Assembly: GCF_001610895.1 (NCBI RefSeq)
Contig: NZ_CP011273.1
Coordinates: 1,922,001-1,986,000 of the forward strand
Reading direction: 5' to 3'
Origin: Planctomyces sp. SH-PL62
Lineage (GTDB): Bacteria; Planctomycetota; Planctomycetia; Isosphaerales; Isosphaeraceae
Length of the DNA stretch: 64,000 nt
Below the pieces are notes generated by a model. It did no database searches and was not told the DNA's origin. It was given only the letters and a program-made list of their open reading frames with translations. Both the position numbers and the translations under genes were made by a program. This document shows, piece after piece, positions 43,443 to 51,942 of this stretch; the stretch's first letter is position 1, and every line of letters starts with the position of its first letter.

Positions 43443-44894
43443 TTGAGACCTGGACGTGACGGCCTGGAAGCGATCCTGCGCGATTGCGGCGTGGAACTGA
43501 AGTCGGAGCCGCTCGATGCGCTCTGGACTTACCACCAGATGCTCCGCGCGGCGAATCCGGCCCTGAATATGACGCGGATCCACAACTTCGAGAACATGGT
43601 CCTGAAGCACTACGTCGACAGCCTGCTGGTGCTGGACTTCGTCGACCTCTCCTCGCCCCTGATCGACATGGGGACGGGACCCGGGCTCCCCGGCGTGCCG
43701 CTGAAACTCGCCCGACCGGACGTCCACATGATCCTCTGCGAGCCCCGATCGGCCCGCGCCGAGTTCCTGCGGGAAGTCTGCGAACGGCTCGACTTGCAGG
43801 GGACGGAAGTCTATGCGCACAAGCTGGGGCCGGACTACCCCGGGCAGGTGAAGGGCGTCATCACCCGCGCGGTGGCGTCGATCCCGGAGACCTTCGAGCG
43901 GGTCGCCGCGTGCATCGAGCCCGGCGGCCGGATGATCTTCATGAAGGGGCCCGGCTGCGACCCCGAGATCGAGGAGGCCGGGCGCGACTGGAAGGCCCAG
44001 TTCCGGCTCAAAGCCGACCACGCCTACACGATCCCCGGCACCACCCACGACCGCCGCCTGGTCGTCTACGAGCGGACCGACGCCGACCCGCCCCTCTCCG
44101 CGAAGGATGCCCCGGCGCGTGCCGCGAGGGCCTTCGAAGGGGTCGTCCGCGAGATCACCAGCGAATCCAACGCCACGTTCCGCCAGCTTTCCGACCTGCT
44201 CACCGGCCGTGGCGTCCGCAAGCACGGCCAGGCGATCCTGTCGGGGCCGAGGATCACGGCCGAGGTCGCCGAGCGGTTCCCCGACCGCGTCGTCGGCTGG
44301 ATCACCGACGCCGAAGGGGCGCCTCCGGCCGATTCCTCCTGGACCTGGCACCGCCTTTCCGGCCCCCTGTTCAAGACTCTGGACGTGGCCGGCACGCACG
44401 CCCCCCTCTTGCTGGTGGAGGCGCCCGGAATCGCGCCCTGGTCCGACGCCGAGCCCTGGCCCAAGGGCTGCAACTTGTTCGTGCCGTTCCAGGACCCGGA
44501 GAACGTCGGCGCGGTGATCCGCTCTGCGGCGGCGTTCGGCGTCGCTCGCGTCGTCCTGCTGCAAGAGGCCGCGCACCCGTTCCACCCCCGCGCCAGCCGC
44601 GCCGCGGGCCCGGCCCTGTTCCAGACCGAGCTGACGGCGGGGCCGTCGATCCGCGACCTGACCTCGACGACGCACCCCTTGATCGCTCTCGACGCGACCG
44701 GCGAGGAACTGGACGCCGAGCCGTTCCCGGAGACCTTCGGCCTGGTGGTGGGCGTCGAAGGCCCCGGCCTGCCCGAGTCCCTGCGTCGCGGCCCCAAACG
44801 CCGCATCCCGATCGCGGAGGGCGTCGAATCCCTCAACGCCGCCACGGCGACCGCCATCGCCCTCTACGCCTGGTCGCGACGGGCGCGAGGTTGA
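43443..44894 (+). CDS. Fusion of RsmG and a SpoU/TrmH-type rRNA methyltransferase
   Basis: Residues 1-215 match RsmG, which makes m7G527 in 16S rRNA: LNMTRIHNFENMVLKHYVDS, the SAM loop LIDMGTGPGLPGVPLKLARP, and KGVITRAVASIPETFE. Residues from about 235 match a SPOUT 2'-O-methyltransferase with motif 1 DPENVGAVIRSAAAFGVARV, motif 2 LVVGVEGPGLPESL and motif 3 GVESLNAATATAIALYAW. The SpoU part has an N-terminal region that may bind RNA. Usually these are separate proteins. The start is TTG at 43443 with GGGGAGG five bases upstream; no internal stop or frameshift separates the two parts. It is convergent with moaB. Confidence 0.85.
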   Translation: MRPGRDGLEAILRDCGVELKSEPLDALWTYHQMLRAANPALNMTRIHNFENMVLKHYVDSLLVLDFVDLSSPLIDMGTGPGLPGVPLKLARPDVHMILCEPRSARAEFLREVCERLDLQGTEVYAHKLGPDYPGQVKGVITRAVASIPETFERVAACIEPGGRMIFMKGPGCDPEIEEAGRDWKAQFRLKADHAYTIPGTTHDRRLVVYERTDADPPLSAKDAPARAARAFEGVVREITSESNATFRQLSDLLTGRGVRKHGQAILSGPRITAEVAERFPDRVVGWITDAEGAPPADSSWTWHRLSGPLFKTLDVAGTHAPLLLVEAPGIAPWSDAEPWPKGCNLFVPFQDPENVGAVIRSAAAFGVARVVLLQEAAHPFHPRASRAAGPALFQTELTAGPSIRDLTSTTHPLIALDATGEELDAEPFPETFGLVVGVEGPGLPESLRRGPKRRIPIAEGVESLNAATATAIALYAWSRRARG

Positions 44895-44910
44895 AGCCTG
44901 CGGGTCGCGC

Positions 44911-45441
44911 TCAGGCTTTGCGCGCCTCGTGGACGAGGTGGGGGAGTTCCGGGAGGATGATCTTCGTCATGGCCAGCTCGACGGCCGCGCGTGAGCCGGG
45001 CATGACGAGGAGGACCGTGCGGCCCATCAGCCCCCCCACGGCGCGGCTGAGAATGCAGGCGGGGCCGATCTCGGCGTAGCTGAGCATGCGGAACAGCTCG
45101 CCGAAGCCGGGCAAGGGCCTGGTCAGGAGGGCGGAGACGGTCTCGAACGTCCGGTCGCGCGGGCTGATCCCGGTGCCGCCGGTGACGAGGATCGCGTGGA
45201 CGTCGGGCTCGCCGGGCCCCGGCCGCGACTGGGCCTCGAAGAAGGCGCGCTGGTCCTCGGGTTCGTCGGGGACGATCGCGCGGGCGATGATTCGGTGCCC
45301 GGCCGCCTCCGCCAGTTGCACGATCAGCGCGCCCGAGGAATCCGTGGCAGTCGTCCGCGTGTCCGACACGGTCAGCACGGCCAGGTTCAGCGAGGACGGC
45401 GCGTCGGCCCGATGCTCGGCGACGGACGGGCTGATGCTCAT
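44911..45441 (-). CDS. moaB: Molybdenum cofactor biosynthesis protein MoaB/MogA family
   Basis: The MoaB/MogA fold adenylates molybdopterin before molybdate insertion. LAVLTVSDTRTTATDSSGAL is the N-terminal signature, and VHAILVTGGTGISPRDRTFE is the diagnostic TGGTG motif; GELFRMLSYAEIG and LVMPGSRAAVELAM complete the family pattern. The 176-aa length fits MoaB. AAGGAAG precedes the ATG. It follows the DUF1501 gene by 34 bases on the same strand, which may be chance. moaC is 28 kb away. Confidence 0.92.
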   Translation of the reverse strand: MSISPSVAEHRADAPSSLNLAVLTVSDTRTTATDSSGALIVQLAEAAGHRIIARAIVPDEPEDQRAFFEAQSRPGPGEPDVHAILVTGGTGISPRDRTFETVSALLTRPLPGFGELFRMLSYAEIGPACILSRAVGGLMGRTVLLVMPGSRAAVELAMTKIILPELPHLVHEARKA

Positions 45442-45475
45442 TGCGATCTTCCTTGATGCGTCCGGGCGGGTCGGT

Positions 45476-46900
45476 TCAGGCGAGGATCGGCCGGACGACC
45501 TGGCCGTGGACGTCGGTGAGGCGGAAGTCCCTGCCGGCGTAGCGATAGGTCAGCCGCTCGTGGTCAAAGCCGAGGAGGTGGAGGATCGTGGCGTGGAGGT
45601 CGTGCACGCTCACCGGGTCCTCGACGGCCTTGAAGCCGAACTCGTCGGTCGCGCCGTGGACCGTCCCCCCCTTGACGCCGCCGCCGGCCATCCAGACGGA
45701 GAATCCGTAGTGGTTGTGGTCGCGGCCGAGGGCGGCCTTGCCGCCGGCGTTCAACTCGACGGTCGGCGTCCGGCCGAACTCGCCCCCCCACACGACCAGG
45801 GTGTCCTCGAACATCCCGCGCTGCTTGAGGTCGGCGATCAGGGCGGCGATGGGCTGGTCGATGTCGTTGGCGTGGCTGCGGTGGTTGGTCGCGATGTCGG
45901 CGTGGTCGTCCCAGGGCTGGCCGGCGCCGTGCCAGAGCTGGACGTAGCGGACGCCGCGCTCCAGCAGACGGCGGGCGATGAGGGTCTGCCGGCCGTGGAC
46001 GGTGTCGCCGTACATCTCGCGGACGTAGGGCGGCTCGCGGTTCACGTCGAAGGCGTCGGCGGCCTCCATCTGCATGCGGAAGGCGGTCTCGAACGACTGG
46101 ATGCGGGCGTCGAGCCGGGGGTCGGGCCGCTGGCGGTGGTGCTCGGCGTCGAGGGTCTTGAGCAGGTCGAGCTGCCGGCGCTGGGCCTCGCGCGAGGCGT
46201 GCGGGCTGCGGACGTTCTCGATGAGCTTGTCGACGTCGCGGTGCTTGGGGTCGATGAACGTCCCCTGGTAGACGCCGGGGAGGAAGCCGGAGCCCCAGTT
46301 CTCGGCGTCCTTGATCGGGTAGCCGTTGGGGCACATGGCGATGAACCCGGGGAGGTTCTGATTCTCCGTCCCCAGGCCGTAGAGCACCCACGCCCCGACG
46401 CTCGGCCGCGCCATGACCGAGTCGCCGCAGTTCATGAGCATCAAGGAGGGCTCATGGTTCGGAACCTGCGCGACCATCGAGCGGATCACGGCGATGTCGT
46501 CGGCGTGCTCGGCCGTCCTGGCGAACAGCTCGGAGATTTCCAGGCCGCTCTCGCCGTACCGGCGGAACTTGAACGGCGAGGGGAACGCCGCGCCGGTCTT
46601 GCGCTCGGTCGTCAGGTTGATCGGGATCGGCTTGCCGTCGTATCGCGCGAGGGCCGGCTTGGGGTCGAAGGTGTCGACCTGGCTGGGGCCGCCGTTGAGG
46701 AAGAAGTGGATGACGCGCCTGGCCTTGCCGGGGAAGTGCGGCGCCTTCGAAGCCAGGAACCCGCCCGGCGCGGCGTCGGCGGCGAGCGCCCCGTCGTCGG
46801 ACAGGACGCCCCCGAGCCCCAGCGCCCCGAGCCCCAGCGCGGAGCGCTGGAGGAGGGAGCGTCGGCTGAACAGCGGACCCTGGCGAAGTTCGTCACTCAT
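45476..46900 (-). CDS. DUF1501 family protein, Tat-exported
   Basis: DUF1501 proteins are related to the alkaline phosphatase/sulfatase fold and are very numerous in planctomycetes. The N-terminus is a twin-arginine signal (SRRSLLQRSALGLGALGLGG). The segments KARRVIHFFLNGGPSQVDTF, SFETAFRMQMEA, and VVWGGEFGRTPTVELNAGGK and GRDHNHYGFSVWMAGGGVKG are typical. The length (474 aa) is normal. GAGGAG precedes the ATG. It follows the DUF1549/DUF1553 gene by 13 bases, the usual pairing in this phylum. The biochemical function is unknown. Confidence 0.93.
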   Translation of the reverse strand: MSDELRQGPLFSRRSLLQRSALGLGALGLGGVLSDDGALAADAAPGGFLASKAPHFPGKARRVIHFFLNGGPSQVDTFDPKPALARYDGKPIPINLTTERKTGAAFPSPFKFRRYGESGLEISELFARTAEHADDIAVIRSMVAQVPNHEPSLMLMNCGDSVMARPSVGAWVLYGLGTENQNLPGFIAMCPNGYPIKDAENWGSGFLPGVYQGTFIDPKHRDVDKLIENVRSPHASREAQRRQLDLLKTLDAEHHRQRPDPRLDARIQSFETAFRMQMEAADAFDVNREPPYVREMYGDTVHGRQTLIARRLLERGVRYVQLWHGAGQPWDDHADIATNHRSHANDIDQPIAALIADLKQRGMFEDTLVVWGGEFGRTPTVELNAGGKAALGRDHNHYGFSVWMAGGGVKGGTVHGATDEFGFKAVEDPVSVHDLHATILHLLGFDHERLTYRYAGRDFRLTDVHGQVVRPILA

Positions 46901-46913
46901 CGGTGGTCTCCTC

Positions 46914-49900
46914 TCAATCGACGAAGGCGAACTCGTTGGACATCAGGAGGACCTGGGCCAGTTGCTCCCAGGGGCCGAGCTCACGGACGGCCTGGCGGGT
47001 GAAATCACGACTGGCGCTCCAGTCGGCGGTCGCCGTCGGGGGCTCGGCGCGGACGACGCGGATCGAGGGGGCCCAGAGGTGGTCGTCGCTGTTCAGGATG
47101 TCGCGGACGTCGACCACGAAGTCGATCGTATCGCCCGGCTCGACGGTCAGCGAAGGGACCGAGAAATCTTCGGAGCGGCCGTGGGCGGTGGCCGTCTTGA
47201 TCACGCCCTGTCGGCCGTGGACGATCCAGCCCCGCACGCCGTCGCCCACCGTCTTCTCGTGGACCAACGTCGACGACACAGCGACCTCGCCGCGGATCGG
47301 CGAGGTCCAGCGCCGGAAGATCGAACGGGCGAGGTCGTCGCCGGGGTGGCCCCCTTCGGCGGTGATCCGGGCCCAGCCGAGTTTGGCGTCGGGCCAGGAA
47401 GGCCCGCCCCCCCAGCCTGCGCCGTCGAAGTGGGGCAGGGGGGTGAAAGCCTTCACGTTCGGCCCCGACGCGGGATCGACCGGGCCGTAGCCGTAGCTCC
47501 AGGCGAGCGTCTCGGGGGCCGGCGCGGGGGAGGCGTCGTCTGACGACGATGCGATGAAGGCGACGGCCGCGGCCCCCTGCTCGGGCGTTGGATCGCGCTG
47601 GTAGAGGCGACGGTAGAGCGCCCGCACGGCGGCCTCGGGGCCGTCCTTGGGCAGCTTCGCGGCGATAGCTCGGGCGCGGTCGGCGACGAACGGGTGGTTG
47701 AGGGCGAAGAGGGCCTGTTGGGCCACCGTGGTCTCGCTGCGGGTCGGCGTGTGGAGGTCCGGGTTCGCGAAGTCGAACGTCCGGAAGACCTCGGGGAGGA
47801 ACTGGCGGTCGACCAGGCCGTAGAGCGTCCGGCGCCGGTTCGGCGGGCCGTCGAACAGCGCAGCGGCCCGGCCCCCCATTCGGTCTTCCAACTCGCCGGA
47901 GGCCGTCAGCAGGGAATCGCGGAACTCCTCGAAGGTGAGCCGGTGCGGGTTCGTCCGCCAGAGGAGCCGGTTCTCCGGATCCGTCAACTGGGCTCGCGCG
48001 AGGGACTCGGGGTCGGCGGGCCCGTCGGAGCGGCGACGGTAGGCGGATGAGACGAGGATCAGGCGATGGACGGCCTTGGTGCTCCAGCCTCGTTCGACGA
48101 GGCGGCTCGCCAGCCAGTCGAGCAGCTCGGGGTGGCTGGGGGGCTCGGCGCGGATGCCGAAGTCGCTGGGGGTGCGCACCAGGCCGGCACCGAAATGCCG
48201 CGCCCAGATCCGGTTCACCCAGACCCGAGCGGTCAGGGGGTTGGACGGGTCGACGATCGCCTTCGCAAGTTCGAGCCGTCCGCCCCCCTGCGTGAACGGC
48301 TTCGCATCCGGGCCGGCGACGACCTTGAGGAACCGCCGCGGGACCTGATCGCCGAGGGTCGCCGGATTGCCCCGGCGGAAGATGTGAGGCTCGGCGATCT
48401 CGTCGCGGTCGACCACCGCGACGGCGAACGGCGGGGCGGCGGGCCGGATCAACCAGCGGTCGACGTCGCCCTGAAGCTTCCACATCGCGTCGATCGTGCC
48501 GGTGTCGAAAAAGAACTCCGTGGAGACGATCGGCTCGTCGGGCACGACGCACGGGGAGTCGTCGGCGTGGAGGACTCGTCGGAGGGCCTCGGAATCGGCG
48601 TCGGGCAGGGCGGTCGCGCCGGGGGAAGCCTGGAGGGCCGCCCGCCACTCGGCGTCGACCTCGGCGAACAGCCGGGCGTAGCGTTCGGCGGCCTCGCGGA
48701 TCGTCGCAGGGGGTGCGGCGAAGGCCGACGCGACGCGGGCGTTCAGCCCCACAGCGCCGGGACTGCTCAATTCGGCGAGGACGCCAGGGGCCTCGGCGGT
48801 GAAGTCGGCTTCGGGGATCGCGGCCAGGCGTCGCCAGGGGCGGAAGATCGGATCGTCGGCCTTGGCCCGGCCTGCCAGGAACGTCTCCCAGCGTCGGGCG
48901 AAGGCGGGCACGATGTCGTCCTTGCCGACGATCACGTCGAAGCCTTCCTGGGGGACGCTCGCCATGTCGAGCTGCACGAGGAGGTAGTCGGCGACCTTCC
49001 CCCGTGCCCGTTCCGAGGCCGTCGCACGGCTGGCGGCCATGCCGTCGCGGAGGGCGTCCCGACGCTTGTTCAGCTCGGCCTCGAACGCCTCGCGCTCCGC
49101 GCCCTCGAGCGACGGCTCGCCGATCCGCGCCAGCCGCTCGGTGCAGTTCATGAAGACGCCGTAGAGCGAGTAATAATCGGCGGTGGGGATCGGGTCGAAC
49201 TTGTGGTCGTGACACCGCGAGCAGGCGACGGTCAGGCCCATCGTCCCCCGGGTGACGACGTCGATGCGGTCGTCGATCACGTCGCGGGCCACGCCGAGGA
49301 ACCGCCGACCGACCGTCAGGAATCCCATGGCCGCGAGCGCGGGGTCGCCGTCGGACTCGGCCTGCTGGTCGGCCGCGATCTGCGCGACGAGGAAGCGGTC
49401 GTACGGCATGTCGTCGTTGAACGCCTTGACGACCCAATCGCGATACGCGGGCGCCTGGACCAGGAACCGCTCCTCGCGGGCGTAGACGTAGCCCTTCGTG
49501 TCCGAGTACCGCGCGACGTCCAGCCAGAGCCGCCCCCACTGCTCGCCGTACCGCTTCGAGGCCAGCAGGCGGTCGACGAGCTTTTCGTAGGCGTCGGGGT
49601 CGGGGTCGGCGGCGAACGCCTCGACCTCCTCGATCGTCGGCGGCAGGCCGGTCAGGTCGTAGGAGAGGCGGCGGATCAGGGTGCGGCGGTCGGCCTCGGG
49701 GGCCGTCGCGATCGACGCGGCGTCGAGCCCGGCCTGGATGAAGGCGTCGACCGGGGTGCGGACCCGGTCCGGGTCGGGGGCGGCCGGGACCGGCGGGTCG
49801 ACGACGGGCTGGAACGCCCAGTGCCGCGCCCAGGTTTCCTGGCGGGTCGCCACGGCCGGCGATCCGGCCTCCGGCCAGGGCGCGCCGGCGGCGATCCAAC

Positions 49901-50228
49901 GCTCCAGCGCGGCGATCGCCTCGGGGGGGAGCTTCCCCTTGGGGGGCATCTTGAGATCGCCCGTCTGCCGGACGGCCTCGATCAGCAGGCTCTCGCCGGG
50001 ATCGCCGGGGACGACGGCCGGGCCGGTGTCGCCCCCTTCGATCAGCGCCGCGCGGGCGTCGAGCCGCAGGCTCCCCTTCTGCTTCTCGGGGCCGTGGCAA
50101 GACTGGCAGCGCTCGACCAGCAGGGGGCGGATCTCGGTCTCGAAGACGTCGTCCCCCCGGGCGGGGCTCGCGGTCAGGGCCAGTACGAGGCCCGCCCAGG
50201 CGAGGACCTTCAGCCGATCGGCGGTCAT
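46914..50228 (-). CDS. DUF1549/DUF1553 protein with planctomycete cytochrome c domain
   Basis: A signal peptide is followed by the PSCyt1-type haem motif CQSCHGPEKQKGSLRLD near residue 42, then DUF1549 (LIRRLSYDLTGLPPTIEEVE, then YGEQWGRLWLDVARYSDTKG) and, towards the C-terminus, DUF1553 (ARVWVNRIWARHFGAGLVRT). The region between about 860 and 1080 contains a further beta-sandwich-like domain. The 1104-aa length is within the usual range. Proteins of this kind are secreted and almost specific to planctomycetes and verrucomicrobia; a role in polysaccharide or redox metabolism is suspected but unproven. It is transcribed with the DUF1501 gene. Confidence 0.93.
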   Translation of the reverse strand: MTADRLKVLAWAGLVLALTASPARGDDVFETEIRPLLVERCQSCHGPEKQKGSLRLDARAALIEGGDTGPAVVPGDPGESLLIEAVRQTGDLKMPPKGKLPPEAIAALERWIAAGAPWPEAGSPAVATRQETWARHWAFQPVVDPPVPAAPDPDRVRTPVDAFIQAGLDAASIATAPEADRRTLIRRLSYDLTGLPPTIEEVEAFAADPDPDAYEKLVDRLLASKRYGEQWGRLWLDVARYSDTKGYVYAREERFLVQAPAYRDWVVKAFNDDMPYDRFLVAQIAADQQAESDGDPALAAMGFLTVGRRFLGVARDVIDDRIDVVTRGTMGLTVACSRCHDHKFDPIPTADYYSLYGVFMNCTERLARIGEPSLEGAEREAFEAELNKRRDALRDGMAASRATASERARGKVADYLLVQLDMASVPQEGFDVIVGKDDIVPAFARRWETFLAGRAKADDPIFRPWRRLAAIPEADFTAEAPGVLAELSSPGAVGLNARVASAFAAPPATIREAAERYARLFAEVDAEWRAALQASPGATALPDADSEALRRVLHADDSPCVVPDEPIVSTEFFFDTGTIDAMWKLQGDVDRWLIRPAAPPFAVAVVDRDEIAEPHIFRRGNPATLGDQVPRRFLKVVAGPDAKPFTQGGGRLELAKAIVDPSNPLTARVWVNRIWARHFGAGLVRTPSDFGIRAEPPSHPELLDWLASRLVERGWSTKAVHRLILVSSAYRRRSDGPADPESLARAQLTDPENRLLWRTNPHRLTFEEFRDSLLTASGELEDRMGGRAAALFDGPPNRRRTLYGLVDRQFLPEVFRTFDFANPDLHTPTRSETTVAQQALFALNHPFVADRARAIAAKLPKDGPEAAVRALYRRLYQRDPTPEQGAAAVAFIASSSDDASPAPAPETLAWSYGYGPVDPASGPNVKAFTPLPHFDGAGWGGGPSWPDAKLGWARITAEGGHPGDDLARSIFRRWTSPIRGEVAVSSTLVHEKTVGDGVRGWIVHGRQGVIKTATAHGRSEDFSVPSLTVEPGDTIDFVVDVRDILNSDDHLWAPSIRVVRAEPPTATADWSASRDFTRQAVRELGPWEQLAQVLLMSNEFAFVD

Positions 50229-50414
50229 GGCTCGCCCTCTGAATCCTGAGGCGTCGGGTCGTCCATAGGTCATGTCCAAATTGTATTCAACATCCCTCCA
50301 GCCCGCAACGGACGGGCGGCGCGGCGAGGCGACGCCTCCCCCTCGCCGTCGCCCCAGCTTGCCCGCTGTGAAGCAGAAGCCTGAACGAAGGCTCGACGAG
50401 GATCGCATCGAAGG

Positions 50415-50444
50415 TTGCCGAGGCGTAACGACCGCCTCTACAAT
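50415..50444 (+). promoter_or_regulatory. Promoter with palindromic spacer before the HEAT-like gene
   Basis: TTGCCG (50415-50420) and TACAAT (50439-50444) are separated by 18 bases. The spacer contains GAGGCG (50420-50425) and CGCCTC (50433-50438), an inverted repeat that could bind a regulator between the two hexamers. The start codon is 58 bases downstream of the -10 element. Confidence 0.5.
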
Positions 50445-50502
50445 AAGGAAAGTTCGGGCGTGGGGAGGGTCGGCGCGGTCGTCGAAGGAAAGCGAGGTCG
50501 AC

Positions 50503-51879
50503 ATGGGTCGCGGAACGCTGGGTGTCGGTCTCTCGCTCCTCCTCTCGGCGGCGATCGGGTCCGTCCGGGCCGACGTGATCGTTCTGCGGGGGGGCGGCCA
50601 GGTTCAGGGCAAGGTCGTTCCGGACCCGGACGCGAAGAAGGGGGAGCGCGTGCTGGTGGTCCTGCCGAAAGGGAAGACGCCGCTGGCGCTTCGCAAGGAC
50701 CAGATCCTGGAAGTCCATCCCAGGCCCGGCCCGCTCGACGAATACGCGGCGAGGCGCGAGAAGCTCGCGGCGACCGCCCAGGCGGAGTACGACCTGGGCG
50801 CCTGGTGCGAGGGCCACGAATTGCCCGACCTGGCCGAAGTCCACTACGAAGCCGCGCTCCTCCGCGACCCGGATTTCGCCGACGCCCGCGTGAAGCTCGG
50901 CCACGTCGAGCGGGACGGCCGATGGCTCTCGCCCGACGAGCAACGCAAGGAGCAGGGGCTGGTCCTGCACAAAGGGCGGTGGGTGCCGGAGGACGAGAAG
51001 GCGAGGGACGACGAGCAGGCCCAGAACTCGGCCGGGTACGCCTCATGGGTGCGCCGGATCAAGCTGCTCGTGCAGGGCGTGCGGTCCGACGACCCGGCCC
51101 GCCGCCGCGAGGCCGAGGGCCAGCTCCTGGAGCTGCGCGACCCGGAGGCCGTCGGCCCGCTGGTCAAGGTGCTGGGCTCCGAGGCCGACGACCTCCGCAC
51201 CCTCCTGGCTCAAGTCCTGGGCGAGATCCCCGGCGAGGCCGCCGCGCGGGCGCTCGTGGATCAGCTCCTGGGCGAATCCGAGGACGCCGTGCGGGACGTG
51301 GTGCTCGAACGCCTCAAGCCCCGTGAGGAGCCGATCGTCCCCAAGCGGCTGGCCCGGGCGCTCCGGTCGTCCGACGTCCGGGTGATCAATCGCGCCGCCT
51401 GGGCGCTGGGGAGGCTCGACGTCTATGCGGCCGTCCCGAAACTGCTGGACGTGCTGATCACGTCGGAGGAACGGATGGTCCTGGTCCCCCCGGCCGGCCC
51501 AACCTATCCCAACACCGGCTACAACCCGCTGATCGCCTACAACGGCAGTTCGGCCGCGTACATGACGGGGCCGGTCGTCGGGCCGGGCGCGGTGGCGTAC
51601 GGGGCTTACGTCGTCCCGAACACCATCGGGCTCGACCCGTTCAACGGCGGCGCGCCGATCAGCGCGGGGAACGGCCTGGGGTACAGCGGCACGGTCGGGG
51701 CGGACCGGGGCCCGCAGCCCGCGCTGATGACGTTCACCTCGCGGAACGTCGAGGTCCTCGCGGCCCTCAACCGGCTCACCGGCCAGGACTTCGAGTACGA
51801 CGTCCCGCGATGGCGGTCGTGGGTCGCCCGATCCTTCAACCCTCGCCCCGCCCCCGCCCGCCGCGTCCCCCAGCCGTGA
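50503..51879 (+). CDS. Secreted protein with TPR/HEAT-like repeats
   Basis: A signal peptide (MGRGTLGVGLSLLLSAAIGS, cleavage near SVRA) is followed by a small beta-rich domain (VIVLRGGGQVQGKVVPDPDA). The middle is helical: a TPR-like part (WCEGHELPDLAEVHYEAALL) and HEAT-like repeats (AEGQLLELRDPEAVGPLVKV, LARALRSSDVRVINRAAWAL). The region from about 335 to 410 is Gly/Pro/Tyr-rich. GAGG precedes the ATG. I do not recognise a named function. It is divergent from the DUF1553 gene and precedes udg by 63 bases. Confidence 0.78.
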   Translation: MGRGTLGVGLSLLLSAAIGSVRADVIVLRGGGQVQGKVVPDPDAKKGERVLVVLPKGKTPLALRKDQILEVHPRPGPLDEYAARREKLAATAQAEYDLGAWCEGHELPDLAEVHYEAALLRDPDFADARVKLGHVERDGRWLSPDEQRKEQGLVLHKGRWVPEDEKARDDEQAQNSAGYASWVRRIKLLVQGVRSDDPARRREAEGQLLELRDPEAVGPLVKVLGSEADDLRTLLAQVLGEIPGEAAARALVDQLLGESEDAVRDVVLERLKPREEPIVPKRLARALRSSDVRVINRAAWALGRLDVYAAVPKLLDVLITSEERMVLVPPAGPTYPNTGYNPLIAYNGSSAAYMTGPVVGPGAVAYGAYVVPNTIGLDPFNGGAPISAGNGLGYSGTVGADRGPQPALMTFTSRNVEVLAALNRLTGQDFEYDVPRWRSWVARSFNPRPAPARRVPQP

Positions 51880-51942
51880 CTTGATCGATCGGCGGCCCCG
51901 GAGTACCATCCGGGCGAGGATTCAGGGACGAGGGAGGCGGCG

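Noticed and set aside
48066-50249. 727-codon plus-strand open frame opposite the DUF1553 gene
   Set aside because: It has no family motif and mirrors the strongly supported DUF1549/DUF1553 gene.
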